Shown piece after piece: positions 32,801 through 42,746 of a stretch of 64,000 nt of DNA (position 1 is the stretch's first letter; the number at the start of each line of letters is the position of its first letter). A program made the translations under genes and the position numbers. Where the stretch lies: positions 124,001-188,000 of the forward strand of contig AP026131.1 in assembly GCA_030295235.1 (NCBI GenBank). The letters run 5' to 3'. The DNA comes from Fistulifera solaris (lineage: Eukaryota; Bacillariophyta; Bacillariophyceae; Naviculales; Stauroneidaceae). Under the pieces are notes generated by a model. That model made no database searches, was not told where the DNA came from, and was given only the letters and a program-made list of their open reading frames with translations.

Positions 32801-34086
32801 TTATTGTAGCGTCAATAAGCTAATTTCACTATTGCCTTCGTATTTCAAAGACGATGAGACGACGCGATACCCCAAATCTTGCGCTAATGCTATTGATGTT
32901 TTCAATAAATAGTCGTTTGGGAGCGGAGATTTCTGGAACGCGAGGGCTTTTCCTCCCCACAATGTCGCTGGTGATTGTAGCGTCAAGCTAAATGTAGCTC
33001 CGGAAGCAGTTCCAGGAATAGTCGAAGCTTTCTTTACTTCAGCTACTCCATCGAAAGCGTAGCCGTTGATCAGAAACAATTTTATCTGTATACAAGGTGC
33101 AGTAGATGATACGATATCCTGTGCGCAAGGGCAAGTCGAACGCACGATCATGATTTACTCACGAGTTGAGAAAAGGATGCCAATACTTCGTCTAAGCGGA
33201 CCCATCAATGACAGGTCAACACATAGCGATGTGAGACGCAATGATTGTGAAACATTTGCAATACGAAAAATATATACAAAACGTACCAGCCCCAGGTCGA
33301 CTGCCGCTTGGAAACTTGGGAAGCGATGATGGCGAATCTCCAAAGATTTCGTTCAGTCTGTCCAAAATCTTCTTCCCTACCCTTTCGTTGTGTTCGGAGA
33401 GTAATCGGTCATTTGTGATGGTCGGATCCCGTCGCACGATAACTTTGACAAATTCATTAGGTACATCGTCACCTTTGTTGATGGCTTGTTGTTCTTCAAA
33501 CACCATGGGAGGATCGTTGGTCAATATTCGATTGATTGTCATATATTGAGCAAACGAAATGAAATCAAAGTAATAAGGATCCGTCAAATCTCCTTGTGAA
33601 ACCAATCCAGGCCCCAGGTCGTTGACATACGGTTCATATTCGGCCGAACGAATGAGAAAAAAGTCTCGTTGAAATTGATCCATCGGGACAATATCCAATT
33701 CATCTGCAAGCATACGAACAGTTGAGTTTCACACAAAGGAGCTTATCGACACTCTCCCACGTACCTGTCACGGCATAGGACGATCTCATCAGCAACACAG
33801 CAAAATCTAGGTTTAACTTTTGTCGAAGAATGCGGGGAGGTTTGGGTCGAAGTTTTCGCAACGTTTGAGCTCCAAGATTCTGTGTTTCGCCTAAAGTAAT
33901 AGGCGCCGCCGCAGCTTGAGCCGCTTGTGGATTGACGAGAAGGAGGGCACCGGGTAAAGCAGCGTTTGACGTTAACTGAAACAAGAAATGGCGGCGATTT
34001 TGGCGACCGGGTATACTGTAACCACAGCAGACCCCAAAGTAGCAAAGGAGCAGCAGAACAAGCAATCGAGAGAGGCCTTTCTTCAT
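32801..34086 (-). CDS. Predicted plastid/thylakoid-lumen protein of unknown function
   Basis: The N-terminus is a signal peptide (LSRLLVLLLLCYFGVCCG) with Tyr at +1, an Arg-rich transit segment (GRQNRRHFLF) and a second hydrophobic, Ala-rich lumen signal ending PQAAQAAAAP. The body includes RILRQKLNLDFAVLLMRSSY, YYFDFISFAQYMTINRIL and, after an intron of about 200 nt (33086-33286), FLINGYAFDGVAEVKKAS and FQKSPLPNDYLLKTSIALA. Exon joins are less certain: one frame change near 33710-33725 and one base near the acceptor at 33085 are needed. The targeting layout points to the lumen; I cannot name the family, though a PsbP-like or other photosystem II auxiliary role would fit. It is divergent from SPC12 with repeat block C between. 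Confidence 0.6.
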
Positions 34087-34224
34087 AGTAGCTACTCCGT
34101 ATTACTTATGTAACACGAGCTGATTATTTGGATGCTTCACATCGGATGAGCAGGAGTTTTGTTTATTTCTCGTTATCATGCTTTTTTTGGCAACACGTCA
34201 CAAACAAAGGGACCCCGGAGCTTT

Positions 34225-34935
34225 AGGTCTTACAGAAAATCAGTTTGATGAGGTACCGGTAAGCCGGTAAGTTCCACAAACTGAAATCTGTGAGATTCCG
34301 GAAATTCTGGAATATTCGATTTAGGATCATACAGAAAATCTGTAGATGGTCCAGAATTTCTGGACCAAGTGTGTATGGTCCTACGGAAGTTCTGTTCACA
34401 ATCCAAAAGTTATGGAATCGTAATTTTGAGTCCTACCGAACATCTGCGGGTTTTCTCTGATTTCTTGGACTCGATTTTTATGGTGATACAGACATTCTGT
34501 GGACATTCCAGATCTGGAAAATTCGATTTAGGGTCATACAGAAAATCTGTATATGGTCCAGAATTTCTGGACCAAGGGTTTATGGTCCTACGGAAGTTCT
34601 GTTCACAATCCAAAAGTTATGGAATCGTAATTTTGAGTCCTACTGAACATTTGCGGATATATCTGATTTTCTGGACTCGATTTTTTATGGTGATACAGAC
34701 ATTCTGTGGACATTCCAGAAAATCTGGAAAGTTCGATTTAGGGTCATACAGAAAATCTGTAGATGGTACAGAATTTCTGGACCAGATGTTTGTTGTTTCC
34801 AGAAATTCTAGAGATCAGGTGTTTTTGGGGCATAAGGCATAAGGTATAAGGTTACTTGGTACCGGTACCTGGTAAGGTAAGGTTACAGAAATGCTGCGCC
34901 CATTCCAGAAAATCTGGACAATGTTGTCTTCCCGT
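34225..34935. repeat. Repeat block C: about 2.4 copies of a 207-211 bp unit built of CCAGA-N3-TCTGG palindromes
   Basis: GATTTAGG(A/G)TCATACAG recurs at about 34317, 34524 and 34735. Each unit contains several short inverted repeats, such as CAGAAAATCTG, CCAGAATTTCTGG, CAGACATTCTG and CCAGAAAATCTGG. The palindrome resembles the core of blocks A and B. GGTACCGGTA-like palindromes flank it at about 34250 and 34857. A plus-strand frame of 157 codons across it is a repeat translation, not a gene. Confidence 0.85.
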
Positions 34936-35071
34936 CGTCAGTCTTTGGCGGCTACCGCCACGCGGAGCATTCAGCGCAGCAACAAAGAGATTTTAATAAA
35001 ACAAATTATTGCGTTGCATTCATTCGAATGCTCTCTCTGAATTCATCATTTCGACAATAAACAAGCACACC

Positions 35072-35385
35072 ATGGATTACGAAGGCCAAAAACTCGCAGA
35101 ATTAATATTTTACATTATCATCCTGACGTTCGGATGCGTCGGATGGGTAATTGGTTACTTTCAAGAAGATTTCACCGTAGTATTTCAAGCCTGGTTGGCT
35201 GGAGTCGTCCTTTCTGTGATTGTAAGTGGCTTTTCAGATTTGCTTTATCCAGTTGTGATATTTCCTTTCATTCATCTGACTCGTAAACACAGCTTTGTGT
35301 TCCAGATTGGCCGTTCTATAACCGACATCCTATCAAGTGGTTGGAATCCGTCCCCGATCGAAGGCAACACGCGAAATCATCGTAA
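35072..35385 (+). CDS. Signal peptidase complex subunit 1 (SPC12)
   Basis: It starts MDYEGQKLAELIFYIIILTF, very close to animal SPCS1 (MDYKGQKLAEQ). Two membrane spans follow, with the loop WVIGYFQEDF between them. Exon 1 is 35072-35221, an 84 nt intron has GTAAGT and TTCCAG ends, and exon 2 starts at about 35306 and encodes WPFYNRHPIKWLESVPD, matching the family motif WPxYxRHPLKWLP. One base is missing at the junction for that frame, probably a G at the acceptor; without it a non-homologous frame would be read. SPC12 sits in the ER membrane and supports signal peptide cleavage. Confidence 0.82.
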
Positions 35386-36155
35386 TGAACAAAGCTGCCG
35401 CATTCGTTGCTGCTTTGCGACAAACACAGTCTGAGCAGCTGCTTAAGTTACTTGGAAAATGACGAAGTGTGTGCATGGTCTGTTTCTTATCCGCGCCTAT
35501 GGTTTGAGTGATGCTAGCTTGATAAAACTTGTAGGTGGCGGATGTATTTAACTAAATATAGAAAGAGGAATAAGCTGGTTGACGACTTTGCGGATATTCA
35601 AGCCGGAAGTTATCGTTTTGAAAGCTGTTTGTCGGTTTGATTGAATTTTCAGGCGTCGAGACAAAAGGATGCGTGAAGATGATGATTGATCGAATCCATT
35701 TTTGGTGCCTTGAAAAACGTTCCCTACGCGTTTTGAGCGGCAAGCACAGAATATACGTTCGATCATTCAAAAACAAGATCGTGGCGAACCTGATCGCTGG
35801 AGCTCTATCTTCCATCGTCAACTGAGACTTGTATTAAGCCTCAATCCTTCATCCTATTCCGGGTTCATACAGTTGTTCGAACTCCCGTCATCCAAAACTC
35901 TTTATGGAACCTTAGTCCATTTCTTTCCATGTTGTAATTTAAATTTGCCGCACAGAATCGTCGGAGCGCAAGATTCAAGGGCTGTAGTTTTTCTCCTCAT
36001 TTGAATTGCAAGTCAAGTCGACAGCAAAAGTATGAAAACGAACCAGTAATAGTAATTAATGAATAAACTCGTTTTAAGCGTCATTTTATGAAAACTGGTG
36101 TTCGAATGCAAGAGGGAGGCGTCTATTCGGACAGAGTGTCCGCCCGCTAAAGGAG
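35386..36155. other. Intergenic, no gene seen
   Basis: About 770 bases between SPC12 and the 3' end of the EamA transporter. Short frames at 35552-35825 on both strands have no protein-like features. No repeat recognised. Confidence 0.4.
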
Positions 36156-37587
36156 CTAATGCCCCAAGTCTTCGCCTTTTTGAACAGAAGGATAGATTAC
36201 TCCTAAAGTACCGACAATCACCATAAAGTTTCCCACCCATCCCATGGGTCCAGGTAGCTCGCCGACGCCCACTGCAATTGCAATCAGAGTAGCAATCATT
36301 GGTTCGAGTAATGTTGCGACGGCAATGACAATATTCTCAAAGTGTTTCATAGCTCGCACGAACCCCATCGTTCCAACTACATTGCAGATCAAAGCGATGT
36401 AAAGAGAACAAGGATTCGACTGTGGAACAGATTGGCCCATCCGAAAAGACCGAAGTAAGGATCGTTGTTCCATTGAATGTCGACTCTGGTTATGAGCATG
36501 AACAGAAGCACAAGAAACGAACCACAGAACATGATCATGAACATGAAAACAGTCACGGGAAGGTCGGCTCGAAGGACTTTGGCAAATGTCAAGTATCCCA
36601 CTCCCATGATTCCTGAACCGAGAGCCAGCAGATCCCCCATGGCGGCGGAAGCGGCAGTATCGTTGACGTTGCTGTTTGCCGCCGACTCGCGGGCTTCGTC
36701 CGTGGAACACAGCATGCAACCCATAAATGCCAAAACGACTCCCCCACCTTCCATTGGAAGAACGGATTCACCGACAAGAAATTTCCCTAATATCAGTAGA
36801 ATCGCTTGTGAATTGGCGCTGCAAGCGAAGAGCACGAGGAGTAAGAGGCACATTTTCGACATTCGCAATTGCATTTTTCGTCCGACGCAACCTACCCAAT
36901 GACCGCATTCCCAATGGAAGTAAGTTCGAGCGCCAGGACCAATAATAGAGCGTAACACGTAAACGAAATGCACGCCGCAACAAAAGTTACCCAGAGTGCT
37001 CCATTTAAATGAGGCAGACCTTTCTTGCGAATTGTTTTGCAAACAAACGGCAACAAGACAATACACGTGCATATCATCCGCCAGTATAGTTTCAAAGGAG
37101 GAGGTACGTTGTCGAGAAGCGCTAACGCAGTTCCATTCGAAGATACACTCAAGACTGCCGCCACCAAACCCACGGCGGGTAAGAATGCGTTCTTTTCCGA
37201 TTGAACTTGTATACCAACCGCTTCCTCCACCAAATCCGGTATCGTTTCTGGTACAACGGACAACGAACGCGTCATGGACATGTCTAAAAAGTACGTTTTC
37301 CCTTCATCCGCATCACGAAGTTCTTGCTCCCAAGTGGCGCGAAGCAATTCCGCTTCCAATTCAATTCCTTCTTGAATTCCAATCAATCCGTTTCCCAAAC
37401 TCCCCGAAAAGGACTGAAAGAGTTCGCCGAAAGATGCCCGTTGTCGATGACGCCGTCCTTCGTGTCGTTGTCCTGTGGGGATACCGACAAACAGTGATTG
37501 TGTCTGACGATGTTTTCGTTTCGGGGGCGCGTGCAGCGGATGCAATAAAGCATCTTTTTCACTTAATGGCTGTTCGTCCCGTTGCAT
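36156..37587 (-). CDS. EamA-type drug/metabolite transporter (ten-span DMT)
   Basis: Exon 1 is 37587-36896 and exon 2 is 36819-36156; the 76 nt intron (GTAGGT...TGCAG, phase 2) joins SIGNAVIG to ANSQAILLILGK, restoring a normal EamA helix pair. A long hydrophilic N-terminus (about 130 residues, basic and Gln-rich, then FGELFQSFSGSLGNG) precedes the spans. The second EamA half ends HFENIVIAVATLLEPMIATL and PGPMGWVGNFMVIVGTLGV. A frame change at about 36420-36445 (GLFGWANL to CSLYIALICNVVGTMG) is needed within a membrane helix. The substrate is unknown; relatives export metabolites or nucleotide sugars. The ATG at 37587 (MQRDEQPLSEKDALL) is preferred, although the frame is open to 37851. Confidence 0.75.
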
Positions 37588-38096
37588 GATTGTTTCTTTC
37601 TTGCTTGTGGGTGTCTTGTCGTGAGTTAGATTGCGTTTTTTTAAAGTATGATGTATGAAAGATAGAAAGATATTCACCTTTGAATGAAAGAAGACGACGA
37701 TGCGGCGCCTGGAACCGTTTTTGTGAAAGATGTCTGGTTCGTGTTTCTTTAGAAAAGGATGAGGCGCAAGTTCTTCTAAAACGACTCTCTGTGGTAGAGT
37801 AGTATCGACCGTAATAAAGGAAAACCGCAATGACACTGTCGAGGTGCACACTCGCTCGCGCGTTTTTTTTTGGTGGGAGATTTTTGGGACTTTTTCGCAT
37901 GCTTGTTGTTATTGATGATAATATTGTTGTGTTGTTGATGATTGATGACTATCGTATTAGTATAAATTAGCAATTATAAAGGAACGGGCAGCCGTGTTAC
38001 AAATCTGAACTCCCATTCCTTAGTTTGCAGAACGGCGAGTCAACAACAACACGAGTGATCACAAAGATATTTACCTTCGATTGAAACAACAAGAAA

Positions 38097-38347
38097 ATGA
38101 TCATTGATGCCAAGGCGATCGTCTTCACAATTCTCATAGTAAGCGTCGGAGCCTATTTTGCGTTAAAAGTCATCCGTGCGTTTGCTCTGCAAATTGCAAG
38201 AGAAAATCATGACGCTATAATGGCACTCGATCAAACCGAAGAACAAGATCGGAAAAGAGAGTTGCGGCAGCGGATGCCGCCGAGAAAATGGCGTTTGCGA
38301 AAGTGCAACCAATATTGACAAACCCCACGGGTGCAAACGCTATATAG
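38097..38347 (+). CDS. Small single-span membrane protein, one frameshift
   Basis: The start MIIDAKAIVFTILIVSVGAY gives one N-terminal membrane span, then a charged helix (RENHDAIMALDQTEEQD). The A4 run at 38253-38256 breaks the frame; with one more A the product continues KKRVAAADAAEKMAFAKVQP and ends TGANAI at 38347, which is more protein-like than the Arg-rich unshifted end. About 83 residues. No family recognised; the layout resembles small accessory subunits of ER or mitochondrial membrane complexes, which is inference only. Confidence 0.5.
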
Positions 38348-38445
38348 AAGAAGCTCCTTATAGAGAAGGAGCACTCTGGTTGATGTATCTCTTAAATAAA
38401 CTATACAAAGAAGAACGTTATGGGTCGGGAAAGTATGAATTATAG

Positions 38446-41400
38446 CTATAACACAGGAAGGTTCGTTCTGCAGATAGGGCATTCCATTTTCACATCCATC
38501 CATTGCACAAGACATTCGCGATGAAACAGATGATTGCAAGGAGCCAACATATACTCGGATCGTTTTTGAATATCAATCCCTTCGTAACAGATACTACACT
38601 CCAAGCCATGCACCTGAATGGCATTCGAAACTGCTGTTGATCCTACCAAAGGGCTGCCATTCAAACCAGTTGTGTGCTGTTCTGTTGTCATTCCCTCTGC
38701 TCGTGATATAGCGCGATTTCCTCGCATACGATTCCGAGTGGTCATGGCTGTCTTGTGTCTTCCGCTCGGCGAATCGCTGGATAAAGATTGCTCTATGGAA
38801 AATTGAGGCGCTGCATCACGGTCTTCCATCGCTTCAGTAGCTGGTACATGCGGATCCAGAGCACCAGGCGGTAACATGGAAGCGGGGATGGGTCGACTGT
38901 AGTCGAATTTTGGCGGAAGACATCTCGCTGGTATCATAAATCGGGCACCATACTTGCGTTGTCCGTACAGAACTGCTGTCTGGAGACCGACCCAAAGCAC
39001 CAACAGATAACAGGTAAAAGTATCATGCGGGGCCTCTGGATACACTTCTTTCAAAAAGTTGCTTTGTAAAGCATAATAATACAGAGGAGCGAAAATACGC
39101 GTTACGCTCATACCCAAAATGTAGGAATTGTGCAACGGAGTCTTGGCCTCCGTATAGATATTCAAGATGATCTGGGGAATCCAGAATGAGAACAATGCCA
39201 AGATATACAAAGCTCGATACTTGTCATTGACGTAGAAGAAAAGCACAAAAGTTCCGGCCAAGACAGTATAAAACCTCAAGTGAAGTAATGCAATTTGCCG
39301 TCTCAAAACATCCACTGGTTGACCACCGTTTGAACTATTTCGCGCCTGAATGATAATTGCCATGTACTTCATTTGAATAACACAAAAGATTAAAAGCTTG
39401 AAGAAAGCAACACTGGCAAATGCAGAAAATAGAGGCTGAATGGACAAGCTCATGTAAATATGCATTATGCACAGGAGTGCGTCCAGCAGTGTCTGCCACC
39501 CGACACAGAGGATCGAGACGCGTGTTGCTGCAGAAACGCCCTGAGAGTGAAGAACTTGCCTCAACAAAACCAGCATTTGTGTTAAACATATCAGCATCAT
39601 CACAAACGAGTAGTTGATCGCTTTGCTTGTCGCGGCTTCCCAATCTGTTCGGAGAGCCGTTGCGTTTAGTGTTGCATTAAAGTTACAATTCCGCGAATGA
39701 ATAGTGCCCACGAGTGTCATAACAACAGCCTGGTCTTGAATCGGTTTACCCCAAGATCCACGTAGATGCATTGGAGTATCCGCTGTATCAAAATTGTCTT
39801 CCGTATCGTCCTTCTGCAGTGGGTTCAACCGTTTGGTATCCATTACTTTTCGACTGACGAGCTGTCTCCACGCCCCTACAGTCCAATCCACCGTTCCGAC
39901 ATCAAGGCTGATTTCAAAGCCACATCCTGCTGCATTTAGTTCCAAGTCTTTTTCTCGCGCCGGCATTTCTCTGGCAGCAGGCGTCTTCACACGTCGTATC
40001 GTTTCTTTAGCGTCATCGCGAACGAATGGGTACGGCAATACAGCGTCGGACCAGTCGGACGTTGCCTGGAGGTGGCGATCTTGGTTGCTTGTGCGCAAAG
40101 CATTATTCAGCTGTTGCAAGGAGAGTTCGTCGGCCAAAGGTTTTAACTCTAGTGCATGTTCCTGTATAGATTTGACGCTTTGATCTGCAAAATCGTTGGC
40201 GGAGACCAAACTCCAGTCAACGGCCGCCTTTCCTACCGACTCAGAGAAGAGGACGTGAGCGTCCTCACGAATCACATTGATGTCGGCATTGTCGAGATTC
40301 GCCAGTGTTTCTTCCAGTCGACGCTTCGCGGCTTCTCGTTCGTCTCCCGGCACATACATGACAGACTGTGACACTTCTGTCGATGATACGAGCGAGAGAC
40401 GACCGATCGAATGTATCAACACACCCCGCACGCGAAGCAAAATATCTTTTCTCGTAGAATACCCAATACTGTTTGAATCGTAAATTTTGATGAACCCATC
40501 CACCAAGCTGAGTTCTTTCATGGCCGGAACAGATCGCGAGAAGAATTGAAAGACTGCACGCCCCGAATCTTGTGTCAATGGTATCGCCACGGGAAGGTCA
40601 CTGGATGGGGGTGCCACGTTGGAATCTGACCGGACGATCGCATTGTGTCCGTCGGTTCTCAAATCTTCCCATCGCATTGATGTCAAATTGTTATCATCTC
40701 TCATTCTTACGTCCAAACCGTAAGGAAGAAGAAAGACACCTAATCGATCACCGTGCAGCATGGCTATTTTCTCCATACGTTCTTCCAATGATTTCGCGTC
40801 GTAAGCAACAGTAGCCACGGGTTGTGATGTCGAATCTTGACTATGTTCCGTGACGTGATGCTGTTCACCCCACTCCGAGGACTGATTGAAGGGCAAGCGC
40901 ATCCACTGTCCCCGATAAAAGCCAGTAGCATTCCACGGATAATGGAAGACTTTCCGAGCGTCATCAGGATCACTATCAGAACCCGGCTGAAAACGACTGG
41001 ATCTCTTGGCACTTTCCGGAAACTGATCCTTCTCCTGTTCGGCTCGTTGTTCGGCCCAATGGTAGACACTGCTTTCCATATCCTCTTTTCCGTTCATCTC
41101 TACTAATGCCGCATACCGTTTGTGACCTTTGACGTAGGACCGAATGCGCTGTTCTTGAATTTGTCTAGATTGAAAGACGTTTTCTTCTAATTTCTGCATT
41201 TTACTCCATTCTTTTTGCGATCGTTTGTGCATAGCATTCTTTCGTTGCTGTCCTTCTTCTCCGTCCATGAGAAGCAACATCACCAAAAACATCATAAATA
41301 GACGTATTGTACGCTGCCTTCGTTCACGTTCTCTCCAAATTGCTGTGACGCTTTCGTCATTTATGGTATTATTGTTGTTGTTCGTCAAATCGAACTCAAA

Positions 41401-41475
41401 GACTTCGAGATCGTCCGGTTGCGGTGGGTCGTCCCCAATTTGCATCGTGAATGTTTGTCGTATTCGTTTGTACAA
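38446..41475 (-). CDS. TUL1-like multispanning RING-H2 E3 ubiquitin ligase
   Basis: 1009 residues, frame intact. An N-terminal membrane anchor (RLFMMFLVMLLLMDG) is followed by a large luminal domain with a conserved-looking GCGFEISLDVGTVDWTVGAW section and a block of about seven membrane spans (about residues 640-860, e.g. SFVMMLICLTQMLVLLRQVL, FFKLLIFCVIQMKYMAI). The C-terminal RING-H2 is CSICYEGIDIQ, then CNHLFHRECLVQWMD, CPICRTNLP. This is the layout of yeast Tul1 and plant FLYING SAUCER ligases, which act in Golgi/endosomal membrane-protein quality control. ATG 41475 is used; a second ATG ten codons on (MQIGDDPPQPDD) is possible. Confidence 0.85.
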   Translation of the reverse strand: MYKRIRQTFTMQIGDDPPQPDDLEVFEFDLTNNNNNTINDESVTAIWRERERRQRTIRLFMMFLVMLLLMDGEEGQQRKNAMHKRSQKEWSKMQKLEENVFQSRQIQEQRIRSYVKGHKRYAALVEMNGKEDMESSVYHWAEQRAEQEKDQFPESAKRSSRFQPGSDSDPDDARKVFHYPWNATGFYRGQWMRLPFNQSSEWGEQHHVTEHSQDSTSQPVATVAYDAKSLEERMEKIAMLHGDRLGVFLLPYGLDVRMRDDNNLTSMRWEDLRTDGHNAIVRSDSNVAPPSSDLPVAIPLTQDSGRAVFQFFSRSVPAMKELSLVDGFIKIYDSNSIGYSTRKDILLRVRGVLIHSIGRLSLVSSTEVSQSVMYVPGDEREAAKRRLEETLANLDNADINVIREDAHVLFSESVGKAAVDWSLVSANDFADQSVKSIQEHALELKPLADELSLQQLNNALRTSNQDRHLQATSDWSDAVLPYPFVRDDAKETIRRVKTPAAREMPAREKDLELNAAGCGFEISLDVGTVDWTVGAWRQLVSRKVMDTKRLNPLQKDDTEDNFDTADTPMHLRGSWGKPIQDQAVVMTLVGTIHSRNCNFNATLNATALRTDWEAATSKAINYSFVMMLICLTQMLVLLRQVLHSQGVSAATRVSILCVGWQTLLDALLCIMHIYMSLSIQPLFSAFASVAFFKLLIFCVIQMKYMAIIIQARNSSNGGQPVDVLRRQIALLHLRFYTVLAGTFVLFFYVNDKYRALYILALFSFWIPQIILNIYTEAKTPLHNSYILGMSVTRIFAPLYYYALQSNFLKEVYPEAPHDTFTCYLLVLWVGLQTAVLYGQRKYGARFMIPARCLPPKFDYSRPIPASMLPPGALDPHVPATEAMEDRDAAPQFSIEQSLSSDSPSGRHKTAMTTRNRMRGNRAISRAEGMTTEQHTTGLNGSPLVGSTAVSNAIQVHGLECSICYEGIDIQKRSEYMLAPCNHLFHRECLVQWMDVKMECPICRTNLPVL

Positions 41476-41860
41476 AATTGAAAGTGAGACGTGAAGTCCG
41501 TCCTGAAAGCCTGAAAGGTTATTTTACTTGATTTGCTGGAATACCAATGATAGTTAACAAAATAGAACGTAAATCAATGATAATTGTTAAATGCTGTATG
41601 CTGTTCGTTCTTTCGTTTTTGACGATGTTGGTGCGTCAAAATGGCGATATGGCCGTTCGGTGTCCCGTTTTCATTGTGTAAGCAGTGCAAATGAAATGAA
41701 CCGGTACTCGATACCTATATTGAAACACGAGCTGAATGTCGTTCTGTGGTTTGTAATTTATCAGTCCATCCTAGCCATAGGCCATATCATAGCTATTATT
41801 ATTTTACAGTACCGAGAACATCTAGAAAAAACATTACGTAATAGCGTCTTCTTTATCTAT

Positions 41861-42367
41861 TCAAGTAAGCTGATTGTTCTCTTTGACTTGCTTGTATTTG
41901 AGGGGATCGGCCTTTCCCAAAGGATTCGCCCGCGCCCACTCTTGAATCTCATCCACAATCGTTCCTTTTAGTTCATCCGGAACGGGCAGACGCAATGTAA
42001 TAATGTTGTATATATCGATCGTTTCTTGATTTACAAATGATTCGTACTCGTCAAGTTGTTGCGCCGACAATTGCGGTACATTTTGGTGGGCCCATGTCCC
42101 CAACAACAAATCGACTTCCAACCATCCGCGTTGCTTCGAACGATAAATCAATCGCTTGCGACGGACTTGTAGTTCTTCTCCCTTATCGGGTAAATTCGGA
42201 AGACGCGTGTGCGATGTCATGATGGCTTCGGCGCGGGGCAGTGCTACTTGTAAGAGTGCTTCTTCGCGCGACGAAAGTGTGGGAGTGCCTTCGCCGGCTT
42301 GACCGCGATACGACCGAAACGCCAGTCGGCGGGTGTAGGTTCGTAGCAACGGCAGTGACTTAAACAT
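41861..42367 (-). CDS. Succinate dehydrogenase assembly factor 2 (SDHAF2/SDH5)
   Basis: 168 residues with an Arg-rich mitochondrial presequence (MFKSLPLLRTYTRRLAFRSY). The SDH5 fold is visible: RRKRLIYRSKQRGWLEVDLL, GTWAHQNVPQLSAQQLDEYE, then NQETIDIYNIIT. RSKQRGxxExD is the family signature. The protein helps attach FAD covalently to the succinate dehydrogenase flavoprotein in the mitochondrial matrix. Frame intact. Confidence 0.9.
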   Translation of the reverse strand: MFKSLPLLRTYTRRLAFRSYRGQAGEGTPTLSSREEALLQVALPRAEAIMTSHTRLPNLPDKGEELQVRRKRLIYRSKQRGWLEVDLLLGTWAHQNVPQLSAQQLDEYESFVNQETIDIYNIITLRLPVPDELKGTIVDEIQEWARANPLGKADPLKYKQVKENNQLT

Positions 42368-42746
42368 TGTATTTTATTAATTTTGTCGATACAAGGAAAT
42401 ATCAAGAGGATGGTTTGTGAATAAAACAAAACGAGGAGAAGTGAAGCGCGGCAGCAACGGCCTTTTGCTGACGCGGTCGCAGCGCAAGAGGATTGAAAGC
42501 GAGCTCAAAACTTTTCTATTGAATTTTATGTAGAATTGACAACAATTGCTATTAATGAAAAGTGTACATTCTTACAAGAAGTACTATGGTCTAAAATGTA
42601 GGTTTCACATAAAGTACACTTTCCGTATTCGGTGCGACACTGAGGTTGGCTTTGAATTTTGTTCCCTTCCAAGAACTTTTTCCTTTTGCTGACCATGGTG
42701 ATAAATACGGAGTAACTCGCCAGTTTTCTTATAAAGCAACACACGC

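Noticed and set aside
34369-34842. 157-codon frame at repeat block C
   Set aside because: It repeats itself with the DNA unit and exists only because the unit lacks stops in one frame.
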